NCBI GenBank assembly: GCA_021811205.1
Contig: JAJZPK010000114.1
Span: 1 to 8,134 of the forward strand
Length of the DNA stretch: 8,134 nt
DNA from: Pseudomonadota bacterium
GTDB lineage: Bacteria > Pseudomonadota > Gammaproteobacteria > Burkholderiales > JABEVD01
Direction: 5' to 3'
The notes under the pieces are model-generated. The model ran no database searches. It saw nothing but the letters and a program-made list of their open reading frames with translations, and had not been told where the DNA came from. This document shows positions 6,553 to 8,134 of this stretch, in pieces. How positions within the stretch are numbered: position 1 is the first letter of the stretch; every line of letters begins with the position of its first letter. The translations under genes and the position numbers were made by a program.

Positions 6553-7394
6553 TGAAGATCAATTTCACGAAAATGCACGGGCTTGGCAACGATTTCGTGA
6601 TGATCGATGCTTATTCGGAGAAGATCGATCTTGATCCGGAACAATTGCGTTTCATTGCCGACCGTCATTTCGGCATAGGCTGCGACCAGATTCTCGTCGT
6701 CGAGCAGCCGCAATCGAATGATGCGGATTTCAGATACCGCATTTTCAATGCGGACGGCGGCGAGGTCGAGCAATGCGGTAACGGGGCGAGGTGCTTCGTG
6801 CGTTTCGTGAGGGACAAGGGGCTCACGCAAAAGAACGAGATCAGGGTCGAGACGCTTGGCGGCCTGATTTCCCCCCGGCTCGAAGAAGACGGCCAGGTGA
6901 CCGTGAACATGGGGATTCCCAGATTCGAGCCCGGGGACATCCCCTTTATTGAAGGTCATCGCAGTCCTACCTACATGCTTGAAGCGGACGGCGAGAAAGT
7001 CGAGATCAGCGCCCTGTCGATGGGCAATCCCCATGCCGTCCTGATCGTCCCCAGCGTCGATTCGGCGCCTGTGGGAAGCCTCGGGGCTGCGATCGAATCG
7101 CATCCGAAGTTCCCGAAAAGGGTGAATGCGGGCTTCATGCAGGTACTGGACAGGCATTCCATCAGGCTCAGGGTTTACGAGCGCGGGGCGGGGGAGACGC
7201 TCGCCTGCGGTACGGGCGCCTGCGCTGCGGCGGTTTCGGGAATCGCTCGCGGACTGCTGGACAGCGAGGTCAAGGTGCATACGCGCGGCGGAGAACTCGT
7301 CGTGCGCTGGGAAGGCGAAGGGCATCCTGTGTGGATGACGGGGCCCGCCGTCAGCGTTTTTGAGGGCGAAATCGAAATTCGAGGGAACGATTAA
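6552..7394 (+). CDS. dapF: Diaminopimelate epimerase
   Basis: Converts LL- to meso-diaminopimelate in the cytoplasm, the precursor of lysine and a residue of the peptidoglycan stem peptide. It uses two cysteines and no cofactor. It has 280 residues against 274 in E. coli. The start [15 protein letters not shown] (5-19) is the family hallmark. Catalytic C75 lies in [16 protein letters not shown] (66-81) and C219 in ACGTGACAA (218-226). GNPHAVL (158-164) and ERGAGET (210-216) complete the active-site framework, so the enzyme should be functional. The frame is open further upstream, but that part lies over tyrS and is not family-like. The ATG shares one base with the tyrS TGA and has no well-placed Shine-Dalgarno, which suggests coupling. 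The stop TAA overlaps the next start (TAATG). Confidence 0.97.
   Translation: MKINFTKMHGLGNDFVMIDAYSEKIDLDPEQLRFIADRHFGIGCDQILVVEQPQSNDADFRYRIFNADGGEVEQCGNGARCFVRFVRDKGLTQKNEIRVETLGGLISPRLEEDGQVTVNMGIPRFEPGDIPFIEGHRSPTYMLEADGEKVEISALSMGNPHAVLIVPSVDSAPVGSLGAAIESHPKFPKRVNAGFMQVLDRHSIRLRVYERGAGETLACGTGACAAAVSGIARGLLDSEVKVHTRGGELVVRWEGEGHPVWMTGPAVSVFEGEIEIRGND
7381..7386 (+). promoter_or_regulatory. Ribosome-binding site of the DUF484 gene
   Basis: GAGGGA within the last dapF codons, 7 bases before the ATG at 7394. It supports that start and shows that this gene can initiate on its own as well as by TAATG coupling. Confidence 0.65.
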
Positions 7395-8038
7395 TGGTTA
7401 CAGCTGAAGCAGTCGCGCAATATCTGCAGGAAAATCCGGGGTTTGCAGAAGAGTATGTGGATCTCCTTTCAAGCATTTACGTTCCCCATCCGCATGGCGG
7501 GCGGGCCATTCCTATGGGAGAGAGGCAGCTGATTTCTCTTCGCGAAAAGAACAGGCTGCTCGAGGACAAGCTGCGCGAGCTGATCAAGTTCGGCGAGGAA
7601 AATGACGAAATCGGCGAGAAGATGCACAGGCTGTCGATTGCGCTCCTCAAAGCGCGCTCGCTGGAGGCGCTCTTCTACGTGATGGAAAACAGCCTGAGGG
7701 AGGATTTCGACGTGCCCCACGTCGCTCTGAGGGTATGGGGGATGGATGCGGGAGGTGCGGATCTTCCCGAACTCGCACCCGTAGGCGAAAACGAGATGGA
7801 GATTGCCGACAGCCTGATCCAGCCGCATTGCGGGCATCACGTCGCGCCTGAGCTGCTCGCATGGTTCGGGGAATGGGAGCATCTGCGCTCGTTTGCCATG
7901 GTGCCGATAGTCGGTGAGCGGGCCAAGGGGCTGCTGGTTCTGGCGTCCGAAGATCATCAGCGCTTCTCCCCGGATATCGGCATCCTGCATCTCAAGCGGC
8001 TGGGAGAATGGATGGCTGCCGCCCTGTCGCGCTTCTGA
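7394..8038 (+). CDS. DUF484 family protein (GAF-like)
   Basis: A cytoplasmic protein of the DUF484 family, which is commonly encoded between dapF and xerC (yigA in E. coli). No biochemical role is established to my knowledge, so none is given. The 214-residue length is normal. The N-terminal half shows the family pattern: a small helical start (VAQYLQENPGFAEEYVDLL, 6-24), then VPHPHGGRAIPMGERQ (30-45), then a Leu/Glu/Lys/Arg-rich helix (about 48-68, REKNRLLEDKLREL) likely to form a coiled coil. The rest (about 75-214) is GAF-like, with FAMVPIVGERAKGLLVLASED (about 167-187) near its end. No membrane segment is seen. It starts within the dapF stop codon, and xerC begins one base after its own stop, so the three form one transcription unit. 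Confidence 0.93.
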   Translation: MVTAEAVAQYLQENPGFAEEYVDLLSSIYVPHPHGGRAIPMGERQLISLREKNRLLEDKLRELIKFGEENDEIGEKMHRLSIALLKARSLEALFYVMENSLREDFDVPHVALRVWGMDAGGADLPELAPVGENEMEIADSLIQPHCGHHVAPELLAWFGEWEHLRSFAMVPIVGERAKGLLVLASEDHQRFSPDIGILHLKRLGEWMAAALSRF

Positions 8039-8039
8039 G

Positions 8040-8134
8040 ATGTCCCCGCTCGATGGCTACCGTTCCCATCTCCTGAACGAGAAGAGGTTGAGCCGTCTCA
8101 CCTGCGAGAACTATCTCAGGGACGTCAATACGCT
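8040..8134 (+). CDS. xerC: Tyrosine recombinase XerC, N-terminal fragment (runs off the window)
   Basis: XerC, with XerD, resolves chromosome dimers at dif during division. Only 31 full codons are visible, all from the N-terminal SAM-like (core-binding) domain: MSPLDGYRSHLLNEKRLSRL followed by TCENYLRDVNT. The pattern of a short helix, then ERRLS-like residues and a Y-x-RD segment, is that of Xer recombinases. The catalytic Arg/His/Tyr residues lie beyond the window, so activity cannot be judged. The ATG follows the DUF484 stop by one base (TGA-G-ATG) with no clear ribosome site. XerC rather than XerD is inferred mainly from the dapF-DUF484-xerC order. Confidence 0.87.
   Translation, partial: MSPLDGYRSHLLNEKRLSRLTCENYLRDVNT

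Noticed and set aside
6228..7325. 365-codon minus-strand open frame across the tyrS end and dapF
   Set aside because: It lies opposite dapF codons in the stop-poor register and covers two unmistakable enzymes; no promoter or family match.
1..8134. Search for tRNA, rRNA, CRISPR repeats, insertion-sequence ends, integration sites or a phage/defence island
   Set aside because: Coding is almost continuous with housekeeping genes; I saw no direct repeat arrays, transposase motifs or tRNA-like folds.

Overview
The window reads as a chromosomal housekeeping segment of a betaproteobacterium. The evidence is the set and order of genes (RNB exoribonuclease next to a TonB-like protein; erpA, anmK, an M23 murein endopeptidase and tyrS in the convergent/divergent order familiar from that class; a dapF-DUF484-xerC run) and the character of the proteins. 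GC content looks to be in the upper 50s per cent by eye; it was not counted. Arginine is very often written AGG, which is unusual for the class and may point to a particular lineage, but I cannot name a genus.

Layout. Minus strand, 1-2377: an RNase II/R-family exoribonuclease followed directly by a TonB-family protein that runs off the left edge. 2378-2507: a divergent promoter region with a consensus-like sigma-70 promoter for erpA, a perfect TATAAT for the exoribonuclease, and a 6-bp inverted repeat between them. Plus strand, 2508-2852: erpA, with a probable terminator just beyond it. Minus strand, 2854-5261: an M23 peptidase whose stop overlaps the TTG start of anmK; anmK converges on erpA with a one-base gap. 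5262-5334: a short AT-rich divergent spacer. Plus strand, 5335-8134: tyrS, dapF, a DUF484 gene and the first 31 codons of xerC, joined by overlaps or a one-base gap.

How the genes fit together. The M23 peptidase and AnmK both concern peptidoglycan: the first cuts cross-links, the second phosphorylates recycled anhydro-N-acetylmuramic acid. DapF makes meso-diaminopimelate for lysine and the peptidoglycan stem peptide. TyrS supplies tyrosyl-tRNA, ErpA delivers Fe-S clusters, the RNB protein degrades RNA 3' to 5', TonB carries ion-gradient energy to outer-membrane transporters, and XerC resolves chromosome dimers. I see no mobile element, CRISPR array, tRNA, rRNA or foreign-looking island, and no convincing undescribed system. 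The points worth a second look are gene junctions, the erpA/RNB intergenic palindrome, an Asp-to-Glu change in the RNB active-site motif, and AGG codon use.
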